Counted from the stretch's first letter, positions 7,147 through 18,123 are shown. The stretch: 43,837 nucleotides of DNA from Bovifimicola sp050309585 (GCA_050309585.1 JBNRML010000035.1:1-43837), one strand, 5' to 3'. Made by a program: numbers and translations. The notes: generated by a model from the letters alone, not told the origin.

Positions 7147-10100
7147 TTATCTTATTCTGTTATCCGTCAGGTAAGGTACATCTCTTTCCGCAACACCGAT
7201 GTTCTTCTCTTCCTCCTCAGACTGGTCTACTCTGCCTAAATCTGCATCCACACTCTTTGCATTTTCTAGGTCAAGTTCTGCATTGAGTTCAAACTGTCTA
7301 GCTAATTTCACCTGCAATTCTTCCTCATGAGCAAATGGTTTCTCATATTCCTCTTTGGAAGAAGCTAAATCATTCTCATACTGTTCAATCTTCTTATCAA
7401 GGAAATCCTCATTCTCCGATATTCCAGCAAAGGTATTCTCAAGCTTCACCATATTTCCTACAGGACTGGTGGACAGTTCCATCTTATACTCGGTTTTTCC
7501 TCTTAGAATCAGATAATTCACTCCTAAGAAGTTTTTCTCTACTAAGAGTTCAAAACCATGAAAAGCACCAATTGCCGTTGTTTCTCCAGTCTTACATTTA
7601 CTGATGGTTTCCAGAAGATTTGTCCCACCATCCACACGCTCTGTAAAAGTGATCTTGCCAACAACAAGCGAAAAATCAGGATTATTGATAAGCTCTGCAT
7701 CTCTGGCTTTAATATCTTCTTTCACACAGGCAAGTTTTTCATTAGCTGCCTTAATCAGTTTTGGATAACGAATCATGAAGTTATCCTGCAATCCATACCT
7801 CTGATTATCATAAGATGCCTTTAATAGTTTCAATCTCTGCACATCATTATCAAGCTGCATCTTCTCTTTAATAAGCGGATTGCCTGTAGCAACTGCCTTA
7901 ATCTCTGCATAGGAGAGTGTTGCTTCATCAATATCCTCACAACTTCGGCTGATAGCTTTACTGGTCATTACTTGACTAATAAATCGCTGTTTATTCTCCA
8001 CCAGACTCCAGTTATACGCATCAAAAGTTCCCTTCGTGACATAGCGGTAAACGGCTATCTCATCATTCTCATTTCCCTGTCTGATTCCCCTTCCTTCTCG
8101 CTGTTCGATACTAGAAGGCTTCCAAGGACAGTCCACATGATGCAGAGCTACAAGATGAGTCTGTACATTTACACCAGTTCCACATTTGTCAGTCGAACCA
8201 ATCAGTACTTTCTTTTTGCCTGCTCGCATTTCTTTAAACAAGACATCTCTCTGTGCGTCAGTCTTTGCATCATGAATAAAAGCTATTTCTTCCTCTGGTA
8301 TTCCATACTGGATAAGGGACTGTTTCAAATAATCATAAACAGTAAAGTCCTTCTCTGCTGAAGGCGTTCCAATGTCCGAAAAAATAAGCTGACAACCAAT
8401 ACGGCCATCAGCTTTCGCTTTTTCATATTCTACAAATACATTCTCTGCAACCTTATTCAGCTTGCCATCAGGATTGTTCGGTGCATCCTTATCTAACAGC
8501 CTTGCATCCGTTCCAAGAAGTCTCGCTTCATGAGTAATCTTTAAGAAGTTATCTTCCGATGGATCTACTCCGCCATTACGAATCCTCTCTGCTCTTACCA
8601 CAAAATCTTCCATCACCTGTTTTACATACCAGTCTGGTTCACTTTCTACAATCATTGCCTTGCCACCTCGAAGTGCTGGCACATCAAGGTCAAGCATATC
8701 CGATGTCTGCACATCTGCTACTTCCCTGAAAATATTCATCAGTTCTGGCAAATTGGTAAACTTATTAAATCTGCTCTTAAAACGGAAACCACTTCCCTCA
8801 ACGGTTAATTCTAGTGCTGTTGTTACCTCACCAAAGTTCGCCGCCCAAGAATCAAAGTGATAGATTCCCATCTGCTCTAATGCTTCTTTCTGCAAATACA
8901 ACTGCATAACATACATTTCACACATGGTATTACTAATTGGTGTACCCGTAGCAAATACAATACCTCTGCCCTGGTTAATCTCGCTTAGATACTGACACTT
9001 TAACTGCATATCCGTAGACTTCTTTGCACCTGTAGAACTAATACCAGATACATTGTTCATCTTAGAAAATATCGCAAGGTTCTTAAAATTATGCGCTTCG
9101 TCAACCATAATGGAATCTACACCTAGCTCTTCAAAGGTAATCAAATCATCTTTTCTGCTTTCATCAGTTAAGGTTTTCAGCTGTTCCTCTAACTTCTTTC
9201 TGGCTGACTCCATCTGCTTAACAGTCCACCTTTCGCCATTTTGCGACTTCATTTCATCAATGGCATAGGTGATTTCATCAATCTTCTGATTCAGCATTCG
9301 CTCCTTACGTTCCGCAGAAATAGGAATCTTTTCAAACTGCGAGTGGGACATGATAATACAGTCATAATCCCCAGTTGCAATACGGGATACAAACTGTTTT
9401 CTCCTGCTCTTTTCAAAGTCTCGTTCCCTTGCAACCAAGATATTCGCAGAAGGATAAAGTCTTAGAAACTCAGAAGCTGTCTGTCCAATCAAAGGTTTTG
9501 GTACAACCATAATGGTCTTATTCGCAAGTCCTAGTCTTTTCTGCTCCATACAGGCTGCCATCATTTCAAAGGACTTTCCAGCTCCTACGCAGTGTGCCAA
9601 CAGAGTATTTCCACCAAGAAGTATTCTAGCTATGGCATTTCTCTGATGTGGCTTTAAATCAATCTCAGGATTCATCCCCGGAAACTGTAAATGACTGCCA
9701 TCATATTCACGAAGTCTGCTGTTGTTGAAAGTCTCGTTGTAATACTCCACATACTTCGCTCTGCGTTCTGGATCTGAGAATAACCAGTCTTTGAACTTCT
9801 CCTTAATCTGGGACTGCTTTTCTCTAGCAAGCATTGTCTCATTCTTATTAACCACATAATGATACTTGCCATCCCCATCATCCACTCTGTCCCTAACTGT
9901 TACAATCTTTAGATTCAAGGTATCCTCAAAAATAGAATAAGCATCCATGCGGCTTGTACCATAGGTCTTCGTAGCTGCCACAGAACGCTTATCCATCGTT
10001 TTGTTTTCAATAAACCATTCCATACTCATTTTATTTAAGTGTACCTGAATGCCTGAATTGTACCACTCCGTTCTGACTGCCCTTGCTCTTCTTGGCGTAT

Positions 10101-13100
10101 TAACCAGTTCATAAATAAACTGCTCGTAATCCGTAGGTTCCACCCAAGTAGAACCAATTCTTACATCAATATCGCTCGCTTCAATATCTACGGGCTGAAC
10201 CTTTTCAAGTGCAGCCACATTCACGGCAAAGGATGGATTATCACTAACTGCTGCCTTTGCTACACGAAACTTATCTCTTACATTCCCAGACAGGTATTCA
10301 TCTGATGTTTCCCATCCTGCATTTGGATTGTTCTCATTGAAGCTGGCAGGGTTTAAAAAGATTACTCCCTCTAATTCCTGTACAAGTGCAGCTCTCTTAA
10401 ATTCTGATGTCTGTTCATCCGAGAACTCTACTTCTGGAAATGGAACATCCATATCCTCTGTCACATTCTGTCTCATTTCTTCGATATCTGGTTCATAGAT
10501 ACTGAGCATATAGGGAAGATTTACTCCACCAAACTCATTTACTGAGATATTGAGAGCTTCCACAGCTGTCTCCACTCGATCAATCACAGTTTTTGCCTTA
10601 ATCGTCTGCTTATAAAACATATCCGCTTTCTTGACCTCCCCATCTTCATTTACCTCTTCTAAAGAGCAAAGCAAAGGATAATCACTATCATCACGAAATG
10701 CTGTTTTATTTGCTTTCGATGTTACATAGCCATACTTCTCCACGAAATTATCATATTTCTTATTTAGTGTTCTTTGGCTGTTTGCAAGTTCCTCATCGCT
10801 GCATCCTTCCATCTGCAAATCAATCAGTTCTCTTGTTACCTGTCTGATTTCATCTAACAGTCTGATTCTCTCCTCCGCTGAATCTGAAACATTTTGTCTT
10901 ACCATCTCGGAATTTTCTCTGTAATAGAGCTTTCCTTCAAAGAATGTGTAAGTGAAATTTCTTACATCAGGATTTGCTGGGATGGTATCTTCCGATACTT
11001 CCTCTGCATCGACTGCCCTATCGAAATCTGTCATTTCTGCTTTGATATTGCTGATTGCCTGATTAAGCGCTGCATAAAGATTGAAGTCCTCATCGTCATT
11101 TACACAGACTGTATATCTGCTGTCCTGCCCATAAATTCTAGTATCATACTCCATACGACCTAATATCATTTCTGGATGTTCTGTGAAATAGCTGTTTACT
11201 GCAATGCCATTCTCGGTATAACCTAAATGCACCCAGTCAGGTTCAATGTCAATCTTTCGTTCTCTCTTTTGAAGAAACAGAATATCGGAAGTTACTTCTG
11301 TACCAGCACTATCCTTAAATGCAGTATTCGGAAGTCTTACTGCACCCACTAGTTCTGCTCGTTCTGCAAGATACTTTCGGATGGTAGGATTGCTTTTATC
11401 AAGCGTTCCCTTTGTGGTAATTACTGCAACCACTCCACCCGGTCTTACCTGATCTAATGCTTTTGCGATAAAGTAATCATGGATACGGAAGTTGTACTTA
11501 TTGTACTTTGGATCAAATACCTTATAATCACCAAAAGGCACATTTCCTATGACTGCATCAAAGAAGTTATCTGGATAATTCGTTTTTTCAAAACCTGTAA
11601 TACTGATGTTGGCTTTCTGATATAACTGCCCTGCAATTCTTCCTGAAATGCTATCTAGCTCCACTCCATATAAGTTACTTCTTTGTAATGGTGTCGGAAT
11701 TGTCCCAAAGAAATTACCAATACCCATAGATGGCTCTAATACATTGCCACCTCGAAAGCCAAACTGTACCAATGCCTGACTCATGCAGCTTGCCACTTCT
11801 GGTGCTGTATAAAATGCATTATTAACAGTTGCTCTGGCTGCTGTGTATTCATCCTCGGAAAGTAATTCCTTTAACTCTGCAAATTCCTTTTTCCAGTTCT
11901 CGTTTTTCTCGTCAAATACTTGAGATAAACCGCCCCATCCGACATAATTTGACAAAGTTTTCTGCTCTTCTGTTGTAGCAAGTCTGCCCTCTGATTCCAC
12001 AAGTTTTAGTGTATGAATCGCATCCACATTCCACTGATATCTGGTCTTAGCTCCACCTTTTGGTACTTCCCATAGATTGAAATGGAAGTTGTGCTTTTCT
12101 CCATCCACAGGTGTTTCAACTGGTTCTGACCTAGATACTTCAGCATTAGTAGCACCACCATGAAAACTATCACTCCAAGCTTTCTGTTTCTCCTGGTTCT
12201 CGACAAATGCTTTCTGCTTATCTAAGAAATCACGATAAATAGGCTTCATCTTTTCCTTATCACCGATAAGCATTTCAAAGTATCTTGCTTTCGCATCTTC
12301 CCCACAATAAAATGGCTGCTTCGACATATAGGATAAGACTTCATATAATTCTCGGTATCCCGTACTGTCCTTCACTCGCTCGCCATGTCGGTTCTTGTAA
12401 TTTAACTGAACTTCAAATGGTTTCATGACATATTCAACCAATCCATAACGATTATTACAGTATCCTGTGCGTTCTTCCTTATCACCTAATGCTATACCCG
12501 ACAAGAACTCCAAGCGATTTGGCATTAGCAAACTTGTTGAAGCTGCTAAGTCCTGTAAGAATGGATGAAACGGACTATAAATGGAACACTCTGTTACAAG
12601 TATCTCCATTGCATCCCTTTTATCCTCATCCATATCTGCAATGACCTGTGCATAATCTGTAGGAATTACTTCTAGCTTCTCAGCTTCTGCCTTCATCTCT
12701 GCACCATACTCAGCCATTGTAACCATATGATCTTCTTCTGCTAATTCCTCTGGTGTCATTTCATGGGAACTATCCGCTTCTGCCTGTACTCTGTTGCTCT
12801 CATAACTTTCTGGTTCATCAGGAATAGCAAAGGAATCAATTATTTCTACTTCCTCAGGTTCGATATCTTCCACTTCTCTAAAATCTGCATCTATAATATC
12901 TTCCCTGTCACCATCCATTGCTATTTCATCAAGAGATTGTCTCTCTGGCTGATATTCTCCTGTCATAATGAGAACACCAATCTCTTTTTCTACTGTCTTC
13001 CAAGAAATATAACCTTCTTTTTCGCCTTCCTCATCTCTCCACTGAAAACGAAGTCCCTGTGAATGGAAAGTATCATAGCCATGAAGTCCATATCCTTCTA

Positions 13101-14592
13101 ATGGCCACCCTGCTCCGCCTTGACCATATTCCTTCTTTACCAGTCTAGCTCTTGTACCTGCATCAATCTCTGTTTCATATATCTTACAGATACGAGTTCT
13201 TCCATTCTCAAATCCCGAACCCCGAATTAAGGTCTGTTTCACATATTCCGCTGGTACTACCAATTCTTTCTTTGGTTCGATATAAGTGTACTGATATCCT
13301 CCAGCCGCTTTCTTTGTTACTTCCTGCCCCTTTCGTTCTAGTCCGAAATCCGCATCAAAAAAGGAAGCCTGATGATACTCGGCTTCCGCACTATTTCCAA
13401 ATGAATTTAATTCATTCAGTTCTCTATTCAGTTCTTCATCTTCCGATGTTCTATTTAATGAAAGGTCATCACTACTTGATGAAGCACTACTTCCTCTGCC
13501 TGCATCTTCGCCTGTTCTCTGATTTTCCACATCTCCATTGTTGAGGATGGATTCTCTGGTTTGTGTTTCTGAAGATAACTCTCCATCAGCTGGTCTAGCA
13601 ACTGGTTCGCTTCCTCTTCCACTTCCTTCATCTTCTCCTCTAGCATCCCGAATCGGAACAGTGTCTTGTATCTGCTTAGATTGTTCTCCTGTAGATACTT
13701 CATCGCCATTCTCCCGTATTTGCCCAGATTCTGAAGGTTCTGTTTCTCCATCTGAATGTTCGGATATAGTAGTCCGTCCACTTCGTGATACATTAACGCC
13801 ATCTCTGCCATATGATAATCTCCTTTCGTTTTCAATGGTCTTCAAGTTACGATTAAAACTTTTCAGAACACTACAGGAGACATCGCATACAAGAGAACCA
13901 AGACGGTAAATCGTATCTTCATCAGTTACATTTACGATTTGACTAAAATCCTGTTCTTGCATAGATAAGTCAAATCCACATCTCGTACCTACCACATACA
14001 TAACACTCTGAAATACTAACTGTTCAGAAATGCTCATATCTTCTGGTAAGCCCTTGCGTTTTGTAAAAAATTCCTTTATCACACTACCTGATAGTTGCAT
14101 TAATTCGGACATTCGATCTTCGAATTCCTCTTCTATTATGCCTCTGATCTCGGTCTTTGTAAAGTGTTTTAGCGAAGTCATCATCGTGTTTCTGTCTGTT
14201 CCATCATACTGCTTAATCTGCCCTTCTGACACAAGCATATCCAGATAATCCTTTAAGAAATCTCCCTCTAATGTCCATGTCAGGTTCTTGTTTTTGCCAC
14301 CCGTATCGCTAATATCAAACACATATCTCATTCGTGGATTTAATGCTCTTGAAGGGAAGATGGCAATGCCTTTACTTCCCCTCTTAACAAATCGGTCCAC
14401 TAACTTCCAAGTATCATAATCAGCACATAATGTTGCTCGTGGCTTCTGGGCATAAATCATAATAATGTTATCAAATTCATAACGATACAGATTACCAGCC
14501 AGACGAAGTACAGTTTTCCATTTGTCCGCTGACTTTGTAACATCGTGAATTTCTTCTTCATAGATTGCTCTTACTTTATAATCTACGCTCAT
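7147..14592 (-). CDS. Giant N6-methylase / SNF2-type helicase fusion
   Basis: A 2,481-residue protein of the family carried by many Clostridial conjugative elements. The first 100 residues resemble the LtrC/ArdC-type N-terminal domain (LYRYEFDNIIMIYAQ, then VKRGSKGIAIF). A Ser/Glu-rich linker spans about 260-420. The methylase core has motif I EPSMGIGNFFG near residue 951 and GNVPFGDY near 1018, a variant of the NPPY motif. The helicase half has Walker A-like CVGAGKS near 1667, DEAH near 1833, ATGTPISN near 1883 and QREGRGIRQG near 2167. It probably protects incoming or single-stranded element DNA from restriction, or remodels it. That role is inferred from the family. The start follows GGAGGTGATGGA. 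Confidence 0.88.
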   Translation of the reverse strand: MSVDYKVRAIYEEEIHDVTKSADKWKTVLRLAGNLYRYEFDNIIMIYAQKPRATLCADYDTWKLVDRFVKRGSKGIAIFPSRALNPRMRYVFDISDTGGKNKNLTWTLEGDFLKDYLDMLVSEGQIKQYDGTDRNTMMTSLKHFTKTEIRGIIEEEFEDRMSELMQLSGSVIKEFFTKRKGLPEDMSISEQLVFQSVMYVVGTRCGFDLSMQEQDFSQIVNVTDEDTIYRLGSLVCDVSCSVLKSFNRNLKTIENERRLSYGRDGVNVSRSGRTTISEHSDGETEPSESGQIRENGDEVSTGEQSKQIQDTVPIRDARGEDEGSGRGSEPVARPADGELSSETQTRESILNNGDVENQRTGEDAGRGSSASSSSDDLSLNRTSEDEELNRELNELNSFGNSAEAEYHQASFFDADFGLERKGQEVTKKAAGGYQYTYIEPKKELVVPAEYVKQTLIRGSGFENGRTRICKIYETEIDAGTRARLVKKEYGQGGAGWPLEGYGLHGYDTFHSQGLRFQWRDEEGEKEGYISWKTVEKEIGVLIMTGEYQPERQSLDEIAMDGDREDIIDADFREVEDIEPEEVEIIDSFAIPDEPESYESNRVQAEADSSHEMTPEELAEEDHMVTMAEYGAEMKAEAEKLEVIPTDYAQVIADMDEDKRDAMEILVTECSIYSPFHPFLQDLAASTSLLMPNRLEFLSGIALGDKEERTGYCNNRYGLVEYVMKPFEVQLNYKNRHGERVKDSTGYRELYEVLSYMSKQPFYCGEDAKARYFEMLIGDKEKMKPIYRDFLDKQKAFVENQEKQKAWSDSFHGGATNAEVSRSEPVETPVDGEKHNFHFNLWEVPKGGAKTRYQWNVDAIHTLKLVESEGRLATTEEQKTLSNYVGWGGLSQVFDEKNENWKKEFAELKELLSEDEYTAARATVNNAFYTAPEVASCMSQALVQFGFRGGNVLEPSMGIGNFFGTIPTPLQRSNLYGVELDSISGRIAGQLYQKANISITGFEKTNYPDNFFDAVIGNVPFGDYKVFDPKYNKYNFRIHDYFIAKALDQVRPGGVVAVITTKGTLDKSNPTIRKYLAERAELVGAVRLPNTAFKDSAGTEVTSDILFLQKRERKIDIEPDWVHLGYTENGIAVNSYFTEHPEMILGRMEYDTRIYGQDSRYTVCVNDDEDFNLYAALNQAISNIKAEMTDFDRAVDAEEVSEDTIPANPDVRNFTYTFFEGKLYYRENSEMVRQNVSDSAEERIRLLDEIRQVTRELIDLQMEGCSDEELANSQRTLNKKYDNFVEKYGYVTSKANKTAFRDDSDYPLLCSLEEVNEDGEVKKADMFYKQTIKAKTVIDRVETAVEALNISVNEFGGVNLPYMLSIYEPDIEEMRQNVTEDMDVPFPEVEFSDEQTSEFKRAALVQELEGVIFLNPASFNENNPNAGWETSDEYLSGNVRDKFRVAKAAVSDNPSFAVNVAALEKVQPVDIEASDIDVRIGSTWVEPTDYEQFIYELVNTPRRARAVRTEWYNSGIQVHLNKMSMEWFIENKTMDKRSVAATKTYGTSRMDAYSIFEDTLNLKIVTVRDRVDDGDGKYHYVVNKNETMLAREKQSQIKEKFKDWLFSDPERRAKYVEYYNETFNNSRLREYDGSHLQFPGMNPEIDLKPHQRNAIARILLGGNTLLAHCVGAGKSFEMMAACMEQKRLGLANKTIMVVPKPLIGQTASEFLRLYPSANILVARERDFEKSRRKQFVSRIATGDYDCIIMSHSQFEKIPISAERKERMLNQKIDEITYAIDEMKSQNGERWTVKQMESARKKLEEQLKTLTDESRKDDLITFEELGVDSIMVDEAHNFKNLAIFSKMNNVSGISSTGAKKSTDMQLKCQYLSEINQGRGIVFATGTPISNTMCEMYVMQLYLQKEALEQMGIYHFDSWAANFGEVTTALELTVEGSGFRFKSRFNKFTNLPELMNIFREVADVQTSDMLDLDVPALRGGKAMIVESEPDWYVKQVMEDFVVRAERIRNGGVDPSEDNFLKITHEARLLGTDARLLDKDAPNNPDGKLNKVAENVFVEYEKAKADGRIGCQLIFSDIGTPSAEKDFTVYDYLKQSLIQYGIPEEEIAFIHDAKTDAQRDVLFKEMRAGKKKVLIGSTDKCGTGVNVQTHLVALHHVDCPWKPSSIEQREGRGIRQGNENDEIAVYRYVTKGTFDAYNWSLVENKQRFISQVMTSKAISRSCEDIDEATLSYAEIKAVATGNPLIKEKMQLDNDVQRLKLLKASYDNQRYGLQDNFMIRYPKLIKAANEKLACVKEDIKARDAELINNPDFSLVVGKITFTERVDGGTNLLETISKCKTGETTAIGAFHGFELLVEKNFLGVNYLILRGKTEYKMELSTSPVGNMVKLENTFAGISENEDFLDKKIEQYENDLASSKEEYEKPFAHEEELQVKLARQFELNAELDLENAKSVDADLGRVDQSEEEEKNIGVAERDVPYLTDNRIR

Positions 14593-14611
14593 TCCATCAC
14601 CTCCGTATTAT

Positions 14612-14974
14612 TTACTGAACTTTGCTTTTGAATATTCCCTTAAATAGTTTTAATTCCTCTTTGTCCAATGCCACTTCAAATTCCAACCCCAACGCTAATT
14701 TATTGGTTCGGTCTTCTTCTTTCTTAATCTTTCTAGCAAGGCGTAAGAGAATATAGTTCTCTTTGGAAAGTCTGACACATTCCTTGAAATCAATAGCTTT
14801 GTCAGCCTGTTCCTGTCTTTTCATAATTGTAGCTACAAGTGTTTTATTCACTTCCTCTACTTCCTCTAAAGAAATAAGAACGGATGCTTTCGTAGCACCA
14901 GTTCTGTCCCATTCCTTATGAAGTTCACTCATTAAAAATTCCATTGTTTTGTCAATACTGTTAGTTTTTTTCAT
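14612..14974 (-). CDS. Hypothetical helical protein
   Basis: A 120-residue, charged, almost entirely helical protein (MKKTNSIDKTMEFLMSELHK... LKLFKGIFKSKVQ). It has no signal peptide, membrane segment or recognisable motif. Heptad-like stretches around ECVRLSKENYILLRLARKIKKEE suggest a coiled coil or helical bundle. It lies 19 nt upstream of the giant methylase-helicase gene and 15 nt after the DpnD/PcfM-like gene, so it belongs to that operon. A ribosome site (GGATAAGG) precedes the ATG. No function can be assigned. Confidence 0.65.
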   Translation of the reverse strand: MKKTNSIDKTMEFLMSELHKEWDRTGATKASVLISLEEVEEVNKTLVATIMKRQEQADKAIDFKECVRLSKENYILLRLARKIKKEEDRTNKLALGLEFEVALDKEELKLFKGIFKSKVQ

Positions 14975-14989
14975 TGCCTTATCCTCCGC

Positions 14990-15184
14990 TTATCGTGTTT
15001 TCTCTTTTTGTTGTTCTATAGGTTGAAATTCTACGCCCTTCATATCATCTGCATCGAGGATTACCTTCTGCCCATAATAAAGTTCCATTGCCTTATCAAT
15101 GGCATCTCCAAGTGTTTCTGCTTCTATCTTCTCCACTCTTGAAAGCTGCTCACTAATCTCTATCTCAAATACCTTTGTTGCCAT
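14990..15184 (-). CDS. DpnD/PcfM-like small protein
   Basis: A 64-residue protein starting MATKVFEIEISEQLSRVEKI, with AETLGDAIDKAMELYYGQKVILDADDMKGVEF. This strand-helix-strand pattern matches the DpnD/PcfM family, small proteins named for a gene next to the Dpn restriction system and one on the pheromone-responsive conjugative plasmid pCF10. Their biochemical role is unknown. The ATG abuts the upstream stop (TAGATG), so translation is coupled. The family assignment is from memory of the pattern and is moderately secure. Confidence 0.65.
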   Translation of the reverse strand: MATKVFEIEISEQLSRVEKIEAETLGDAIDKAMELYYGQKVILDADDMKGVEFQPIEQQKEKTR

Positions 15185-16099
15185 CTATCTCACCATCTCT
15201 TTCTGCACAGGTGCTGCTCCAATAAAATTACTATCATACTTGCCACCTGATAGATTATTTAAGAACACTTCCTGTCTGCCAGTGCAAAAGACATCATACA
15301 TTGCATTCGTAGCAGCCTCTTTCACAGAGGTTTCAAGGATTGGACTCTCTGCAATCTTCTTATAGAAGTTGAACAAATCCTCCTGACTGCTTCTGAAATC
15401 ATCAATGGTTTCAATCTCTTTCACTTCACCGTACTTTTCTCTGATGATTGAAAAATCTACAAGGCTCGGTGTATTCCCAAGATATACTCCATGATCCCAC
15501 TCCAAACCGATTGTCTGATTATCCTCAGTAGGTTCTTCGCCCTTTGGATACTTGGTGTACATTCCAGAACCGATTGCAACTACCATACTTCCCTGCTTTA
15601 CATCCATAAGAAGTAAGTTTCTAGCAGATAGCTTCTCTAATACTCTGTAGTCCGAGCCATTGAAATTGTGAAGAATATCTCCCTGCTCAAAATGGCTGTC
15701 CACTGGTTTGTAAGTGAATTGAAACTTAGTATTGGTACTTCCATCAATTCTCAGACCAAGATTGGTTACTTTATCAAGGCAGTAAGCGTTACATACATCC
15801 TCTGCAAATACTGTCTTTACATCAATCTCATCAAATCTGCCACCAAGAAATCCTCTTAGCTGCATTTCACTAGAACAAAATCTTGCTTCCACTCTTTTAT
15901 GCTCTGAAAACTCAATCTGCATCCAGTTCTTATCCTCTGACAAGGTCTTTGCCAGTGCTAATGCAATCTGACCACCCATGACCAGCGAATCCGTTTTTCT
16001 TCCAACATGAATCTGCATGAAATCATCCAACGATAAAAGATAATTCATTGTTTTTCCTTTTAAATGCTCTTTCACAAGCACAATCTCTTCTAACTTCAT
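15185..16099 (-). CDS. Conserved element protein of unknown function
   Basis: A 304-residue soluble protein starting MKLEEIVLVKEHLKGKTMNY. It has no membrane segments, signal peptide or catalytic motif that I recognise. The central part (KPVDSHFEQGDILHNFNGSDYRVLEKLSARNLLL) and a C-terminal helical region with FYKKIAESPILETSVKEAATNAMYDVF are the most structured. It lies between the NlpC/P60 hydrolase and the DpnD/PcfM-like gene in a tight operon. ATG at 16099 is preferred over an upstream in-frame start because GGAGG lies 5 nt before it. Confidence 0.7.
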   Translation of the reverse strand: MKLEEIVLVKEHLKGKTMNYLLSLDDFMQIHVGRKTDSLVMGGQIALALAKTLSEDKNWMQIEFSEHKRVEARFCSSEMQLRGFLGGRFDEIDVKTVFAEDVCNAYCLDKVTNLGLRIDGSTNTKFQFTYKPVDSHFEQGDILHNFNGSDYRVLEKLSARNLLLMDVKQGSMVVAIGSGMYTKYPKGEEPTEDNQTIGLEWDHGVYLGNTPSLVDFSIIREKYGEVKEIETIDDFRSSQEDLFNFYKKIAESPILETSVKEAATNAMYDVFCTGRQEVFLNNLSGGKYDSNFIGAAPVQKEMVR

Positions 16100-16159
16100 A
16101 AATTCCTCCATTCTACAAAAGAAGGGCGAAACTTTATTGGCTTCACCCTTGTCCTTTGT

Positions 16160-18061
16160 CTACTTATTTGGTCTTGCATATAACACAGCACTTCCACTAT
16201 GGAAGTCCCCATATACAACACCCTCTGCTTCGTTTTTCGCTTCAACCATCTTTCCATTTCCAGCATAAATACCAACATGACTGATATTCATATATCTGCC
16301 GTTATTTGTATAACTGTAGAAAATCAGATCGCCCGGTTGAAGTTCTGCTTCTGTTACGGACTTTCCTGCTTCGTTAAGTCCCTGTGCTTCCGCAGCTGCT
16401 GTGGTTGCACCACCATAACTGATATCCACTCCCGCAGCTCTCCATGAATAATATGCCAGTGAACTGCAATCATAATAATTGCCTGTATCTCTTAAATCCT
16501 GACTGTATGGATAACCTACTTTTGTCAGTGCATAACTTAATACTGACTTTTGCGTACTATCACTAATCGTATTTAAGATGGCATTTATCTCTGCCTGTGT
16601 CAGCGAAGAAACACTGTTTCCTCCGCCACCACCTCCACCAGAGTAGCCAATCATTGCAAGATTCTCTGGACTCATCATTTCATTAAGAAGTGCTATCTGT
16701 TCCGAAGAAAAACCATATATGGTAATCATATCCCGATAACTCTTTATTGATACATTTACACTTAGGATTGTCTCAGAACTTGTTGTTCCATCTCCATTAT
16801 CATGTGATTCTGTTCTTGAACTCGTTGTATAGGAACACATGTCATCTACCACATCCTGAAGCCACCCCTTAGAAGTATCATTCATTATAGTCGCAGCATC
16901 CCCAATTCCATGCTTCACCATATACACGCACATAATGTCGTAGTAATTAGATGGATTAGCATCCGTACCTTCGTAATCCACATAGACCACTTCTCCACTG
17001 TCATATCCCGTATGGTCATTTGCCAGAGTATTCACATCACGATTGAACTCTGCAACATAAGCACTTGTAACTGTCTGGACTGTATCACCCGCTTCAAGTG
17101 GTGGTAAAAATAAAGCAAATGGTGAATTGTAAATCGTTGCAACTACTGCAATCACAGGCACACATATCAGCGCTATCAAAAGAACCAACAGCAATAGAAA
17201 CGGACCAATCACTGCGATAATCTGCTTAATCACCATTGATGCTCTACGAAACACCAAATCTTTTACAAGTTTTGCAAGAGAATCCTGCTGATCATTCTGT
17301 GCTTTCATCTTATCTAAAAAGAATTTCACTTTTCTTGCACGATTACTACGCACCATATCGTCATGTTCTATCTTTGCTCCAACTACTTCTCCTGCCGCAA
17401 AACCTATTGCTGTACCAACTCCCGGCGCAACTGCTGTGCCTGCTGCCGAAGCTGCAACTTTTGTTGTAACCTTAGCCGTAATCTTAGCTGTTTTCTTTGC
17501 AGTCTCTTTTGTAGTCTCTTTAGCGACTTTTTTCGACACATCTTTTACAGTCTTTTTCGCTGCTTTCTTTGCAATCTTCTTACCTGCCTGAACCTGCTTA
17601 ATCTTTCTTTGCTTTGCTGCGATTGCCTGCCTTTTAAACAATGCCGCACCTCTCGACGCAGTACCTGTTACCGGTTTCGATGCTTCATACATAATTCCAG
17701 CAGCCTGTTGTACTTCTCTACCACCTTCCATATGGTCTGTTGCAGTCTTTGCACCTACAACTCCTGCATTCCGAAGTGTAGTCTTCTTGACCTTAATGGG
17801 CTGGTTACTATTCTGTATCCCTTTACAGAATTTAGAAATACGTCCTGTTCTATCAGCCTTTGTCTTATGAATGGTGCTCTTTCGATATGACTTACTTTGC
17901 TTCTCATTAGCAACCGCACTACCCTTAATCTTGGGAGAACGGTCAACAGTGTATATATTACTACCTTTGATGGATGCACCTTTGGGAACATGGCTGTGAA
18001 TCTTCGCTTTCTCTTTGGTATGAATCACCATCGGCTTATCATCAACCTTTTTGATGTTCAA
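16160..18061 (-). CDS. NlpC/P60 peptidoglycan hydrolase of the transfer apparatus
   Basis: A 633-residue VirB1/PrgK-like protein that would open the cell wall for the transfer channel. The N-terminal 230 residues are cytoplasmic, very basic and rich in Lys/Ala/Thr repeats (KKAAKKTVKDVSKKVAKETT). A single long membrane segment lies near residues 282-312. An extracellular stalk and a Gly run (about 485) follow. The C-terminal NlpC/P60 domain has the catalytic Cys in YYDCSSLAYYSW (about 531) and His in ISHVGIYAG (about 594). No separate SLT lysozyme domain is obvious. The start is TTG, with a very strong GGGAGG 8 nt upstream. The first ATG comes 11 codons later. Confidence 0.88.
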   Translation of the reverse strand: MNIKKVDDKPMVIHTKEKAKIHSHVPKGASIKGSNIYTVDRSPKIKGSAVANEKQSKSYRKSTIHKTKADRTGRISKFCKGIQNSNQPIKVKKTTLRNAGVVGAKTATDHMEGGREVQQAAGIMYEASKPVTGTASRGAALFKRQAIAAKQRKIKQVQAGKKIAKKAAKKTVKDVSKKVAKETTKETAKKTAKITAKVTTKVAASAAGTAVAPGVGTAIGFAAGEVVGAKIEHDDMVRSNRARKVKFFLDKMKAQNDQQDSLAKLVKDLVFRRASMVIKQIIAVIGPFLLLLVLLIALICVPVIAVVATIYNSPFALFLPPLEAGDTVQTVTSAYVAEFNRDVNTLANDHTGYDSGEVVYVDYEGTDANPSNYYDIMCVYMVKHGIGDAATIMNDTSKGWLQDVVDDMCSYTTSSRTESHDNGDGTTSSETILSVNVSIKSYRDMITIYGFSSEQIALLNEMMSPENLAMIGYSGGGGGGGNSVSSLTQAEINAILNTISDSTQKSVLSYALTKVGYPYSQDLRDTGNYYDCSSLAYYSWRAAGVDISYGGATTAAAEAQGLNEAGKSVTEAELQPGDLIFYSYTNNGRYMNISHVGIYAGNGKMVEAKNEAEGVVYGDFHSGSAVLYARPNK

Positions 18062-18123
18062 TGTTCTTACCTCCCTGCCAAATAAAACATGCCACCATGA
18101 TTACTCCTAGTGGCATATCCTTC

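Noticed and set aside
7147..14592. Antisense genes on the plus strand within the helicase gene
   Set aside because: The open frames opposite this gene are short, have no ribosome sites and no recognisable protein features.
18042..18116. 24-residue frame between VirB4 and the NlpC/P60 gene
   Set aside because: The only ribosome-site-like bases touch the ATG, and the frame mostly covers the real ribosome site of the next gene.
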